Shown piece after piece: positions 6,891 to 13,946 of a stretch of DNA of 14,425 bases. Under the pieces are notes generated by a model that did no database searches, was not told the origin of the DNA, and saw nothing but the letters and a program-made list of their open reading frames with translations. Source of the stretch: Candidatus Cloacimonadota bacterium (GTDB taxonomy: Bacteria; Cloacimonadota; Cloacimonadia; Cloacimonadales; TCS61); the NCBI GenBank assembly GCA_016931665.1, contig JAFGEH010000164.1, forward strand, positions 1 to 14,425. Direction: 5' to 3'. Each line of letters starts with the position of its first letter. Positions within the stretch are counted from its first letter, which is position 1. The position numbers and the translations under genes are program-made.

Positions 6891-7823
6891 ATGAAATTAT
6901 CTTTTGTTATTCCTGTTTTCAACGAAGAACAAAGCCTGAACAGGCTACATAGAGAAATTGCTGAGAATGTGAGAGAAAATGAATATGAAATTATTTTTGT
7001 TGATGATGGCAGTGAAGACGGGAGTTTCTACCGGTTAACCGAGCTGGCAGGCAAAGACAAACGTATTAAAGTATTAAAATTCCGGCGGAATTTCGGGAAA
7101 GCCGCTGCCCTGCAGGCCGGCTTCGATTATGCCAATGGGGAAATAATCTTTACCCTGGATGCCGATTTGCAGGACAATCCCAGAGAAATACCCAATTTTC
7201 TGGACAAACTGGAAGCGGGATATGACCTGGTTACCGGCTGGAAGAGAAAAAGAAAAGACCCTGTCTCTAAAACGCTGCCTTCCCGGTTTTTTAATTTTGT
7301 TACCTCCAGTTCATTCGGATTGAAACTACATGATTATAATTGCGGATTCAAAGCTTACCGCCGGGAAGTTGTTAAAGAATTGGATCTCTACGGAGAAATG
7401 CACCGCTATATTCCCGCGCTAGCCCATGCCCGGGGTTTTCGAGTTGGTGAAATTCCGGTTGAACACAGGCAACGGGAATTCGGTCACTCCAAGTATGGGG
7501 CAGAGAGATATATCCGCGGTTTTCTGGATCTGCTTACGGTTAAACTGGTAACTGGATTCGGCCATAATCCATTGCATCTATTCGGTAAAATTGGAACTAC
7601 ACTTTCCTTGATAGGATTTCTTACCGGTTTGTACCTTACTGTTATGAAATTCCTTTTTGATCAGCCCCTGGCAAACAGGCCCCTGCTTTTTCTGGCCGTA
7701 TTGCTGATTATGGTTGGTCTGCAGTTCTTCTCTATAGGGTTGCTGGGTGAATTAATCGTCAGCAGAACAAGGGACAGGATGAGCAAACGTGCCATATCCA
7801 TTTCTCATAAAATCAATATTTAG
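6891..7823 (+). CDS. GT2 polyprenyl-phosphate glycosyltransferase (DPM1/GtrB-like)
   Basis: A 310-residue GT-A family 2 enzyme that moves a sugar from a nucleotide donor to polyprenyl phosphate on the cytosolic membrane face. Motifs: FVIPVFNEE (5-13), FVDDGSEDGS (36-45), metal-binding DADLQDNP (90-97), the CGFKAYRR acceptor-side segment (151-158), HRYIPALAHARG (171-182) and EFGHSKYG (196-203), then two transmembrane helices (about 233-253 and 265-288). The C-terminal membrane pair resembles GtrB/ArnC/YfdH rather than soluble DPM1. The donor could be UDP-glucose, GDP-mannose or another; the UDP-glucose pyrophosphorylase 11 bases downstream favours UDP-glucose. AGGAG lies 5 bases before the start. 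It follows the kinase by 8 bases. The flippase and the final transferase that would use the lipid-sugar are not in this window. Confidence 0.93.
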   Translation: MKLSFVIPVFNEEQSLNRLHREIAENVRENEYEIIFVDDGSEDGSFYRLTELAGKDKRIKVLKFRRNFGKAAALQAGFDYANGEIIFTLDADLQDNPREIPNFLDKLEAGYDLVTGWKRKRKDPVSKTLPSRFFNFVTSSSFGLKLHDYNCGFKAYRREVVKELDLYGEMHRYIPALAHARGFRVGEIPVEHRQREFGHSKYGAERYIRGFLDLLTVKLVTGFGHNPLHLFGKIGTTLSLIGFLTGLYLTVMKFLFDQPLANRPLLFLAVLLIMVGLQFFSIGLLGELIVSRTRDRMSKRAISISHKINI

Positions 7824-7834
7824 GAAATTCTGCC

Positions 7835-9196
7835 ATGAGCGATAAAATTACTGAACTGATGCGTAAAGAAGGTATGTCAGAAGCCGTAATAAAAAGCTTT
7901 TTCTTTTATTACAGCCTGCTTAGACAAGGCTCATCCGGTTATTATTCCGAGAAGGATATTTCACCACCTTTGGATTCAGATATTCTGAATATCAAATCCT
8001 TAACCGGTGGGCAGATTGGTGATTTTTCCCGCCTGGCAGTGATTAAACTCAACGGCGGTTTGGGGACCAGTATGGGCCTGGAAAGGGCAAAATCATTAAT
8101 ACCCGTTAAAAATAATCTGAATTTCCTGGATATTATTGCCCGCCAGATATTGAAATTACGGCAGAAAACAGGCCAGGATATACCACTGATATTGCTTAAT
8201 AGTTTCAACACCAGTACGGATACTCTGAATCATTTGAGCAGATACAGTGATCTGAAAACTGGCAAACTTCCCCTCGATATTCAGCAGAACAAATATCCGA
8301 AGATCTGCCGGGAGGACCTGTCTCCTCTGCAGCTTTCCGAAGGTCAACTAAACTGGAACCCGCCAGGTCATGGCGAGATTTATCAGGTTCTTCAGGATAG
8401 CGGATTGTTGGAAAAACTTCTGAATACTGGTTACGAATATGCTTTCCTATCCAATGCGGACAATCTGGGAGCTGTTCCCGACGCCCGGATACTTGCAGAG
8501 CTTACCAGCCGGGAAATTCCCTTCCTGATGGAAGTCTGTCTCAGGACGGAGCTGGACAAGAAAGGAGGGCATCTGGCCCGATCAGAGGATGGCCATCTGA
8601 TCCTGCGTGAAGTAGCTCAGTGTCCGGACATGGAGGTTCCTTTCTTTCAGGATATTACCCGCTACAGGTATTTCAATACCAATAACATATGGGTCAATCT
8701 GAAAGCCCTGAAAAGAGAGATTTCCCAAAATGAAGGATTCCTCTCGCTCCCCTTGATAATAAACAGAAAAGAGGTAAGAAATATTCCTGTTTATCAGTTG
8801 GAAACCGCCATGGGAGCTGCTATCAGCTTATTTAACGGAGCCAAGGCCCTGGAAGTGGGTCGTGATAGATTTATCCCAGTTAAGAAAACCAATGATCTGC
8901 TGACTATCTGGTCGGATGCCTATGAATTGAGTGAAGATTACCTTCTGTTTCTCTGTGATGAACGGACATCTCCACCTGTAATTAATCTTGACGATAAGTA
9001 TTATCGGACAATTGGGCAACTTGAAGAACACATCAGAATAGTACCTTCACTGAAATATTGTGAATCTCTTCAGGTGTCGGGAGATTTTATTTTTGCCGGG
9101 AAAATAACTTTCCGGGGCAGAGTTAAACTTAAAACAGAAAGAAAAAAGGTATTATCGGAATCAGTATTTAATAATGAAGAAATAACTCATTCGTAA
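7835..9196 (+). CDS. UTP-glucose-1-phosphate uridylyltransferase, eukaryotic (UDPGP) type
   Basis: A 453-residue cytosolic nucleotidyltransferase of the UGP2/UDPGP family (PF01704), unrelated in close sequence to the short bacterial GalU. It makes UDP-glucose from UTP and glucose-1-phosphate. Motifs: VIKLNGGLGTSMGLERAKSL (69-88) is the nucleotide-binding glycine loop; LLNSFNTSTDT (120-130); PPGHGEIYQVL (176-186); the uridine/metal-site SNADNLGAVPD (206-216); KKGGHLA (242-248); and YFNTNNIWVNL (279-289), with a conserved FIPVKKTNDLL further on. An N-acetylhexosamine or other UDP-sugar substrate in the same family is possible, but the GGLGT and FNTNN blocks fit the glucose branch. It starts after AGGA at 9 bases, and is the last gene of the plus-strand operon. 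Its final 10 bases overlap the end of the convergent sigma factor gene. Confidence 0.93.
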   Translation: MSDKITELMRKEGMSEAVIKSFFFYYSLLRQGSSGYYSEKDISPPLDSDILNIKSLTGGQIGDFSRLAVIKLNGGLGTSMGLERAKSLIPVKNNLNFLDIIARQILKLRQKTGQDIPLILLNSFNTSTDTLNHLSRYSDLKTGKLPLDIQQNKYPKICREDLSPLQLSEGQLNWNPPGHGEIYQVLQDSGLLEKLLNTGYEYAFLSNADNLGAVPDARILAELTSREIPFLMEVCLRTELDKKGGHLARSEDGHLILREVAQCPDMEVPFFQDITRYRYFNTNNIWVNLKALKREISQNEGFLSLPLIINRKEVRNIPVYQLETAMGAAISLFNGAKALEVGRDRFIPVKKTNDLLTIWSDAYELSEDYLLFLCDERTSPPVINLDDKYYRTIGQLEEHIRIVPSLKYCESLQVSGDFIFAGKITFRGRVKLKTERKKVLSESVFNNEEITHS

Positions 9197-10047
9197 ATAA
9201 GGAAATCTATATCGTTCTCCACCTCTTTGTAGGCTTCTTTCATTATTTTTTCCAGCGCTTTCTTCTGGATCTGGCGAACTCTCTCTCTGGATAATCCCAG
9301 TTCATCGCCGATCTGGGCAAAATTCTTGCTCTTTTCCCCTTCCAGCCCAAAATATTCTTTTACAATATAGGCTTCCCGGGAAGGAAGCTTGCGGATGGAA
9401 CGTTCTATGCTGTCCTGAACCTTCTCCCTGTAATACAAAGTTTTCGGGTCCGCCAGATTCTGATCTTCCAGAAAATCCTTCAATGTAACCGACTCATGTC
9501 TGCTGTTATAGCTGGCATCTTCTATGGAGACTGTACTGATGGCCTGTCTGTCCATTTTATTGATTGCTTTCTTATTAAGATCGGTAATATCAGATACTTC
9601 TTCCAGAGAGGCTTCAGAGCCAGTCTCGGTGAGGACTTTTTCCCTGGCTTGCTTGATCTTGCTCGCAATGTTGGCTTTACCTAAGGGCATTCTGATGACA
9701 CTGGTTTTTTCGGCCAGGGCAAACAGAATCCTTTGTTTGATCCACCAGACAGCATATGAAATAAGCTTATTGTGTTTCTCAGGTTCGAATTTTTCTATGG
9801 CCTTCAGCAAACCCATATTACCTTCACTGATAAGTTCAGCCAGAGATAGGCCTCTATTCTGGTAGCGGGAAGCTACTTTGACCACAAATTTCAGATTGGC
9901 ATTCACCAGAGTATTGATCGCCTCCTTATCTCCCTGCTTAGCTTTGACCGCCAGTTCATATTCTTCTTCGCGGGATAGGGGTTTAGTTTTAGCTATCTGA
10001 TTCAGATAATTCTGTAATGCCTTATCTTCAAATACATTCTCAGCCAT
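9187..10047 (-). CDS. rpoD: RpoD-like RNA polymerase sigma factor without region 1.1
   Basis: A 286-residue sigma70-family protein directing RNA polymerase to promoters. Region 1.2 is NYLNQIAKTKPLSREEEYEL (13-32); region 2 runs about 50-125 with NLKFVVKVASRYQNRGL, ISEGNMGLLKAIEKF and ISYAVWWIKQRI; region 3 about 130-205; region 4.2 is FAQIGDELGLSRERVRQIQK (243-262), keeping the R-E-R-V-R residues that read the -35. It lacks region 1.1, as do the roughly 287-residue primary sigma factors of Bacteroidetes. In region 2.4 the E. coli Q437 equivalent is kept (Q105) while T440 is Leu (L108), also as in Bacteroidetes; the usual RG before the aromatic stretch is HN. Start chosen at 10047 (MAENVFEDK, AGG 8 bases upstream) rather than GTG at 10056. 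It follows the MerR gene by 12 bases. A group 2 paralogue is possible if the genome has another RpoD. Confidence 0.92.
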   Translation of the reverse strand: MAENVFEDKALQNYLNQIAKTKPLSREEEYELAVKAKQGDKEAINTLVNANLKFVVKVASRYQNRGLSLAELISEGNMGLLKAIEKFEPEKHNKLISYAVWWIKQRILFALAEKTSVIRMPLGKANIASKIKQAREKVLTETGSEASLEEVSDITDLNKKAINKMDRQAISTVSIEDASYNSRHESVTLKDFLEDQNLADPKTLYYREKVQDSIERSIRKLPSREAYIVKEYFGLEGEKSKNFAQIGDELGLSRERVRQIQKKALEKIMKEAYKEVENDIDFLIYE

Positions 10048-10059
10048 TATTAACACCTG

Positions 10060-10362
10060 TTAAATTTTAAACTCGGCACTATGATCGTAAATAAAATCCA
10101 GGAGTTCATCATCAGACATTTTTAATCTCCTGGCCAAGGCAAACACGATCTTAACACCGGAAAGATTCAACCCGACTTCCTGTGTCAAGGTAATAATTAT
10201 AGTGATCCTGGTTATATCATTCTGCCGGAACAGGCGTGTATGATTCTGAGTTCTTAATGGTTTGATCAGCTGTTTCCGTTCATACATTCGTATTGTCTGA
10301 TCATGAATTCCTAATAATTTGGCAACTTGTCCGATCAGCATTCTATCTTTATTCTTTTCCAT
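10060..10362 (-). CDS. MerR-family regulator, HspR-like
   Basis: A 100-residue DNA-binding protein. The MerR winged helix-turn-helix fills most of it: LIGQVAKLLGIHDQTIRMYE (9-28), then RKQLIKPLRTQNHTRLF (wing, 29-45) and NDITRITIIITLTQEVGLNL (48-67). The HDQTIRMYE helix and the QEVGLNLSGVKIV segment are those of the HspR branch, which represses chaperone genes, rather than the metal-sensing MerR branch; there are no cysteines for metal binding. The C-terminal part is short (about 30 residues), with no ligand domain. An upstream in-frame extension lies in the M23 gene's tail; the start at 10362 is fixed by AAGGAGATCATC before ATG, the site overlapping the M23 stop codon. Lying directly before the sigma factor, it may control this operon or heat shock genes; no HAIR-type operator was recognised here. 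Confidence 0.9.
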   Translation of the reverse strand: MEKNKDRMLIGQVAKLLGIHDQTIRMYERKQLIKPLRTQNHTRLFRQNDITRITIIITLTQEVGLNLSGVKIVFALARRLKMSDDELLDFIYDHSAEFKI

Positions 10363-10372
10363 GATGATCTCC

Positions 10373-11335
10373 TTAAAAATCAGGTAAAACTTCCAGGGGA
10401 TCAACAGCCTGACCCCTGACTCTGTACTCAAAATGCAGATGGGGACCCGTGGTGGTTCCCGTCTCTCCGAGTGTGGCTATTGGTTGACCTCTGACCACAT
10501 CATCTCCCAGACGGACCAGATTAGATTCATTATGGGCGTAAACCGTCATAATATAGTTAGCATGTTCAACGATAACAACATTCCCGTAACCCCTCTGAAC
10601 ACCAGTATATACTACTTTACCGTCTAATACTGCGAAAATGGGGCTTCCCAGGGGGGCAGTAATATCTATACCCTTATGAGGTTTACCATTACGCAATCCA
10701 AAAAGGGACGTAACTTTACCCTTTTCAAGAGGTAAAGCTGGTTTAGTCTGATGAGTAACCTGAAGTTGGTCGGGTGTAATTTCCTTGTGCAAAGAAAGAG
10801 GAGGTACCGATTTATCAACCAAAGGCTTTTCTGTGACAGGATTTTTATTATCTGATAAAGACTTAACTGATTCTTGAGCCATTCCCTGCCGTAAATAAAT
10901 CTTCTGCCCGACAGAAATTTCAAAACTATCCAGGTTATTGAATTCAATCAGATCAAGTAAGGATATATCATACATTCTGGCAATACGGGAAAGGGTTTCC
11001 CTGGAGGTAGCAACATGATAACCGCTGGCAGGAAGGCTTCTTACTGTAATATATTCCTGCTTGGAACGTAGTCGGGGAACCAGAAATATCTTCTGACCCA
11101 CGAAAATTTTCTCGTTCTTCAAGTTATTATATAACATCAATTTACTGACGGAGATATCGTAAAAGGAAGAAATATTGGATAGATTCTCACCCGGCTGCAC
11201 AATGTGGTACTTACTGGAAGGAGTGTAATAGCGGGGAAGACTGGACATTCCATTCAGCTGCAGGCAGATAAAACTACCTAATATCAATAAAACAGTGGAT
11301 ATTAGGTTTTTAGAACTCAATCCGAAATTTATCAT
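10373..11335 (-). CDS. Double-LysM M23 peptidoglycan endopeptidase
   Basis: A 320-residue cell-envelope protein. An N-terminal hydrophobic segment (about 9-27) acts as signal or anchor; there is a Cys at 24 but no proper lipobox. Two LysM peptidoglycan-binding repeats follow (about 43-86 and 106-148, each with a central YDIS and a final VGQKI), then a Pro/Lys-rich linker (150-205) and an M23 domain (206-316). The zinc and catalytic residues are complete: H220 and D224 in HKGID, H268 in YAH, and HLH at 299-301. So it should cleave peptide cross-links itself, unlike the inactive EnvC/NlpD activators with the same layout. The frame is open upstream, but the first Met with a signal sequence after it is at 11335. 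That start has no clear ribosome binding site and overlaps the acylphosphatase gene by 26 bases, so reinitiation after that gene is likely. Confidence 0.92.
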   Translation of the reverse strand: MINFGLSSKNLISTVLLILGSFICLQLNGMSSLPRYYTPSSKYHIVQPGENLSNISSFYDISVSKLMLYNNLKNEKIFVGQKIFLVPRLRSKQEYITVRSLPASGYHVATSRETLSRIARMYDISLLDLIEFNNLDSFEISVGQKIYLRQGMAQESVKSLSDNKNPVTEKPLVDKSVPPLSLHKEITPDQLQVTHQTKPALPLEKGKVTSLFGLRNGKPHKGIDITAPLGSPIFAVLDGKVVYTGVQRGYGNVVIVEHANYIMTVYAHNESNLVRLGDDVVRGQPIATLGETGTTTGPHLHFEYRVRGQAVDPLEVLPDF

Positions 11336-11582
11336 AAGAATGTGCCGGAGAAATTTCCCGGAAATCAACTGTCTGAACCCGGGCCCGGGGAGGACCATGA
11401 CGAAGAGAATCCATAAAGATCTTCAATTCAACCTCGGTTCCAGCAGCAAGAATCTTTACACTTCCGTCCGGTTGGTTCCGCACATTTCCAACCAGCTGCA
11501 GACTGGAAGCCTGCTGCAAAACAAAGTAACGATAACCAACTCCCTGCACCTTGCCACTTACCAGAATCTCGTATGTTTTCAT
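11310..11582 (-). CDS. acyP: Acylphosphatase
   Basis: A 90-residue enzyme hydrolysing acyl phosphates such as acetyl, carbamoyl or glycolytic acyl phosphates. The family signature is complete: VSGKVQGVGYRYFV (8-21) with phosphate-binding R18, and VGNVRNQPDGSV (31-42) with catalytic N36. Length is normal. The frame is open upstream to 11690, but that part would cross the promoter; the ATG at 11582 starts the conserved domain, with AGG 9 bases before it. First gene of the acylphosphatase, M23, MerR, sigma operon, 19 bases after a consensus -10. Its link to the other three genes is not obvious; it may simply be a housekeeping gene carried at the front. Confidence 0.95.
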   Translation of the reverse strand: MKTYEILVSGKVQGVGYRYFVLQQASSLQLVGNVRNQPDGSVKILAAGTEVELKIFMDSLRHGPPRARVQTVDFREISPAHSYDKFRIEF

Positions 11583-11601
11583 TATTTTCAACCTGTTTTC
11601 A

Positions 11602-11629
11602 ATTATAAGGTTGAGCCACTTATTGTCAA
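11602..11629 (-). promoter_or_regulatory. Consensus sigma70 promoter of the acyP-M23-merR-rpoD operon
   Basis: Minus strand: TTGACA (11629 to 11624), 16-base spacer, TATAAT (11607 to 11602), both hexamers perfect. Transcription should start near 11594-11596, leaving a leader of only about 12-14 bases before the acylphosphatase ATG at 11582. The -10 plus following bases, TATAATTG, also fits the Bacteroidetes TAnnTTTG element at 7 of 8 positions. Confidence 0.75.
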
Positions 11630-11673
11630 ATTTTTTCCGGATAACAATCAATGATGTCTTTAATAACTTATTC

Positions 11674-11704
11674 TTGACATTATAGAGCATTTAAATGAGA
11701 TATG
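11674..11704 (+). promoter_or_regulatory. Possible promoter of the rsmG-parAB operon
   Basis: A perfect TTGACA at 11674-11679 faces rsmG. The -10 is unclear: GATATG at 11699-11704 (3/6, spacer 19) is the best, and it ends only 21 bases before the start codon chosen. The two divergent operons thus fire from promoters about 45 bases apart. Confidence 0.35.
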
Positions 11705-11725
11705 CTGTATGTAAAAGAGGAATTG

Positions 11726-12355
11726 ATGGGCAATCAAGAGGTTTTCTACAGTTTCTTGCGACAGGAATATCCGGATAAAGCTGAAGACTTACTGGCGATA
11801 TTTGCCAGATATGGTGAATTATTGCGAGAATTTAACCGTATTGTTAATCTTGTTTCACGTAAAACACCCTACGAGGAATATTGGACAAAACACTTCCTGG
11901 ATGCGATTCTGCCCGTCAAACAGATGGATTTTTCAGGAAAAAGACTGCTGGATGTTGGAACCGGGGGTGGGCTCCCCGGAATACCCCTGGCCATAGTAAA
12001 TGAACCAGAAAAAGTAATTTTACTTGATAGTCGTTTCCGAAAAATGGAAGCAGTCAAAATTATTATCAAAAAGCTTGACTTAAAAAACTGTTTCACACTT
12101 GTTTCACGCTTGGAAAATATGGACCGGGAGTGGGAAGACTACTTTGATTTCATTGTCTGCCGATCAGTCAGGATATTGCCCGGATATCCTGCGATTTTCA
12201 ACAGATTGTTGAAACCAGCAGGCAGGATAATATTATACAAAGGTAAAAATGTTGAAGAGCTGGAATACTTCCCTTCCTGCAGTATCCATGATGTCAGCCA
12301 TCCGGCATTGGGAGATAGGAAATTGATAATAATAGATAAAATCCGAGAAGATTAA
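11726..12355 (+). CDS. rsmG: 16S rRNA (guanine-N7)-methyltransferase RsmG (GidB)
   Basis: A 209-residue SAM-dependent enzyme that makes m7G527 (E. coli numbering) in 16S rRNA. The SAM-binding loop is LLDVGTGGGLPGIPLA (74-89), preceded by the family's HFLDAILPV segment (56-64), followed by VILLDSRFRK (97-106) and DFIVCRSV (141-148). Length equals the E. coli protein (207). The frame starts at 11702, but the ATG at 11726 is preferred: GAGGA precedes it by 4-6 bases, and MGNQEVFYSF fits the usual N-terminus. Codons 42-47 contain a parS-like site. The stop overlaps parA by one base (TAATG). rsmG-parA-parB is a common order near oriC, supporting an origin-proximal chromosomal location. Confidence 0.96.
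   Translation: MGNQEVFYSFLRQEYPDKAEDLLAIFARYGELLREFNRIVNLVSRKTPYEEYWTKHFLDAILPVKQMDFSGKRLLDVGTGGGLPGIPLAIVNEPEKVILLDSRFRKMEAVKIIIKKLDLKNCFTLVSRLENMDREWEDYFDFIVCRSVRILPGYPAIFNRLLKPAGRIILYKGKNVEELEYFPSCSIHDVSHPALGDRKLIIIDKIRED
11851..11866 (+). promoter_or_regulatory. parS-like ParB binding site
   Basis: TGTTTCACGTAAAACA matches the bacterial parS consensus TGTTTCACGTGAAACA at 15 of 16 positions (G to A at 11861). It sits inside rsmG, about 500 bases before parA, a typical place for parS. Two further same-orientation half sites TGTTTCAC are at 12089-12096 and 12100-12107. Confidence 0.75.
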
Positions 12356-13110
12356 TGAGTAGAATACTGACGATAGTAAACCAGAAGGGAGGTGTGGGGA
12401 AAACTACAACTTCCATAAATCTTGCATCAGCACTGGCTATCTATGAGAAAAAAACCCTGTTGATTGATTTTGATCCGCAGGGTAATACTTCCAGTGGCAT
12501 CGGTTTCAGGCTGGAAAGTCCCAATATTTATGAAGTATTGATCGGCCAGATGGAATTGAGAAGTATCATCAAACAATCTCCTGTCCTGGAAAAGCTATAT
12601 ATCGCTACCTCAAGCCCTGATTTAAGTGGTGCTGAGATCGAACTCGTCAAAGAATATTCCCGGGAGCAGAAACTTAAACAAGCTCTGGAACCGGTAAGAA
12701 ATGAATACGAATATATTATTATCGATTGTCCACCTTCACTGGGCCTCCTTACCGTTAACGCTCTTACTGCCTGCACGGATGTTATCATTCCCATCCAGTG
12801 TGAATATTATGCCCTGGAAGGCGTGAGCCAGCTGCTAACAACTATTAAGCTGATCAAGAAGAGCCTGAATCCTAATTTGAATATACAGGGAGTTTTACTG
12901 ACGATGTTCGATAAAAGATTGAATCTGGCTCTTCAGGTGGCAAAAGAAGTTCGTAGATATTTCCAGGAAAAAGTCTTTTCCACAATAATCCACAGGAACA
13001 TTAAGATTACCGAGGCACCCAGCTTTGGGCAAACAATATTTCATTATGATATCAAATCAGTGGGTGCTAAGGATTATCTAGAATTTGCCAAGGAAGTAAT
13101 ATCAAGATGA
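12355..13110 (+). CDS. parA: Chromosome partitioning ATPase ParA (Soj)
   Basis: A 251-residue deviant Walker ATPase that forms ATP-dependent dimers on DNA and moves ParB-parS complexes. Walker A is KGGVGKTTTS (11-20, with the signature first Lys K11), the A' motif is LLIDFDPQGNTSSG (about 35-48), and Walker B is YIIIDCPPSLG (about 120-130). No N-terminal helix-turn-helix, so it is the chromosomal (Soj) type rather than the P1 plasmid type. It starts inside the stop of rsmG and overlaps parB by four bases (ATGA), so the three are translationally coupled. Confidence 0.97.
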   Translation: MSRILTIVNQKGGVGKTTTSINLASALAIYEKKTLLIDFDPQGNTSSGIGFRLESPNIYEVLIGQMELRSIIKQSPVLEKLYIATSSPDLSGAEIELVKEYSREQKLKQALEPVRNEYEYIIIDCPPSLGLLTVNALTACTDVIIPIQCEYYALEGVSQLLTTIKLIKKSLNPNLNIQGVLLTMFDKRLNLALQVAKEVRRYFQEKVFSTIIHRNIKITEAPSFGQTIFHYDIKSVGAKDYLEFAKEVISR

Positions 13111-13946
13111 CAAAATTAGGAAGAGGATTAGAAGCACTGATCAATAATGGTCCTGATTCCCGGGATCAGATAACTGGGGTAACAACCCTCAGAATCAGAG
13201 ATATCGTGCCTAATCGTTATCAGCCCCGGCGCCAGTTTGATCCTGAAAAACTACGGGAGCTGGCTGATTCTCTGCGCGAGAACGGGATAATTCAGCCTAT
13301 AATAGTTACCCGCAGGGAAGATGATTTGTATGAAATTGTAGCGGGAGAAAGAAGGCTGGAAGCCGCCAAACTGGCCAATTTCAGGGAAGTCCCCGTAATC
13401 ATTCGCAGTGTAACACCCAAAGAACAGCTGCAGTTTGCCATTATTGAAAATGTGCAGAGAGAAGATCTGAACGCCATTGAAATTGCCCGAGCATATCAGC
13501 AGTTGAATGATGAATTCAATCTTTCTCATACTCAGATCTCAGAGATCGTTAGTAAAGACAGGGCAACCATCTCTAATTTTATCCGGCTCCTCAAGCTCAG
13601 CGAAAAGATTCAACTGCAGATTCTTGCGGGCGAGCTAACATCTGGCCACGCTCGGGCCATTCTGCAGGTATCAGAAAACCTGCAGGAAGAATTTGCTCAA
13701 ATTATTGTGAGGAATAAATTCTCTGTGCGACGTGCTGAAATGGAAGCCAGAAAAATTAAAGAACGGGGATCAGTTACCCCGAAACGTTCCAGAAGCGGGA
13801 AAAGACAAGAAATACTGGAAATGGAAAAAGAATTATCCCGAAAATATCAGATCCGGGTTAAAATATCTGATAAAGGAGATCAGGGTAAGATTCTCTTCCA
13901 TTATAACAGCCAGGATGAATTGGATAAGTTGCTTCGCAAATTATGA
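13107..13946 (+). CDS. parB: Chromosome partitioning CTPase/DNA-binding protein ParB (Spo0J)
   Basis: A 279-residue ParB. It starts MTKLGRGLEALI, the peptide that stimulates ParA. The CTP-binding domain has VPNRYQPRR (34-42), GERRLEAAK (about 80-88, the GERRxRA box) and IIENVQREDLNAIEIA (about 112-127, with Ala where most ParBs have Pro). The helix-turn-helix region is SHTQISEIVSKDRATISNFI (about 139-158), reading parS; the C-terminus (about 233-279) is the dimerisation domain. A matching parS-like site lies in rsmG. It overlaps both neighbours by four bases. ParB should load as a clamp at parS and spread, acting with ParA and SMC. Confidence 0.97.
   Translation: MTKLGRGLEALINNGPDSRDQITGVTTLRIRDIVPNRYQPRRQFDPEKLRELADSLRENGIIQPIIVTRREDDLYEIVAGERRLEAAKLANFREVPVIIRSVTPKEQLQFAIIENVQREDLNAIEIARAYQQLNDEFNLSHTQISEIVSKDRATISNFIRLLKLSEKIQLQILAGELTSGHARAILQVSENLQEEFAQIIVRNKFSVRRAEMEARKIKERGSVTPKRSRSGKRQEILEMEKELSRKYQIRVKISDKGDQGKILFHYNSQDELDKLLRKL

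Noticed and set aside
9524..9865. 113-residue plus-strand frame opposite the sigma factor
   Set aside because: Hydrophobic-looking but fully antisense to conserved sigma regions 2-3; a shadow.
11690..11702. Longer starts for acylphosphatase (to 11690) and rsmG (from 11702)
   Set aside because: Both extensions run into the divergent promoter region and add residues outside the conserved domains; internal ATGs with ribosome binding sites fit better.
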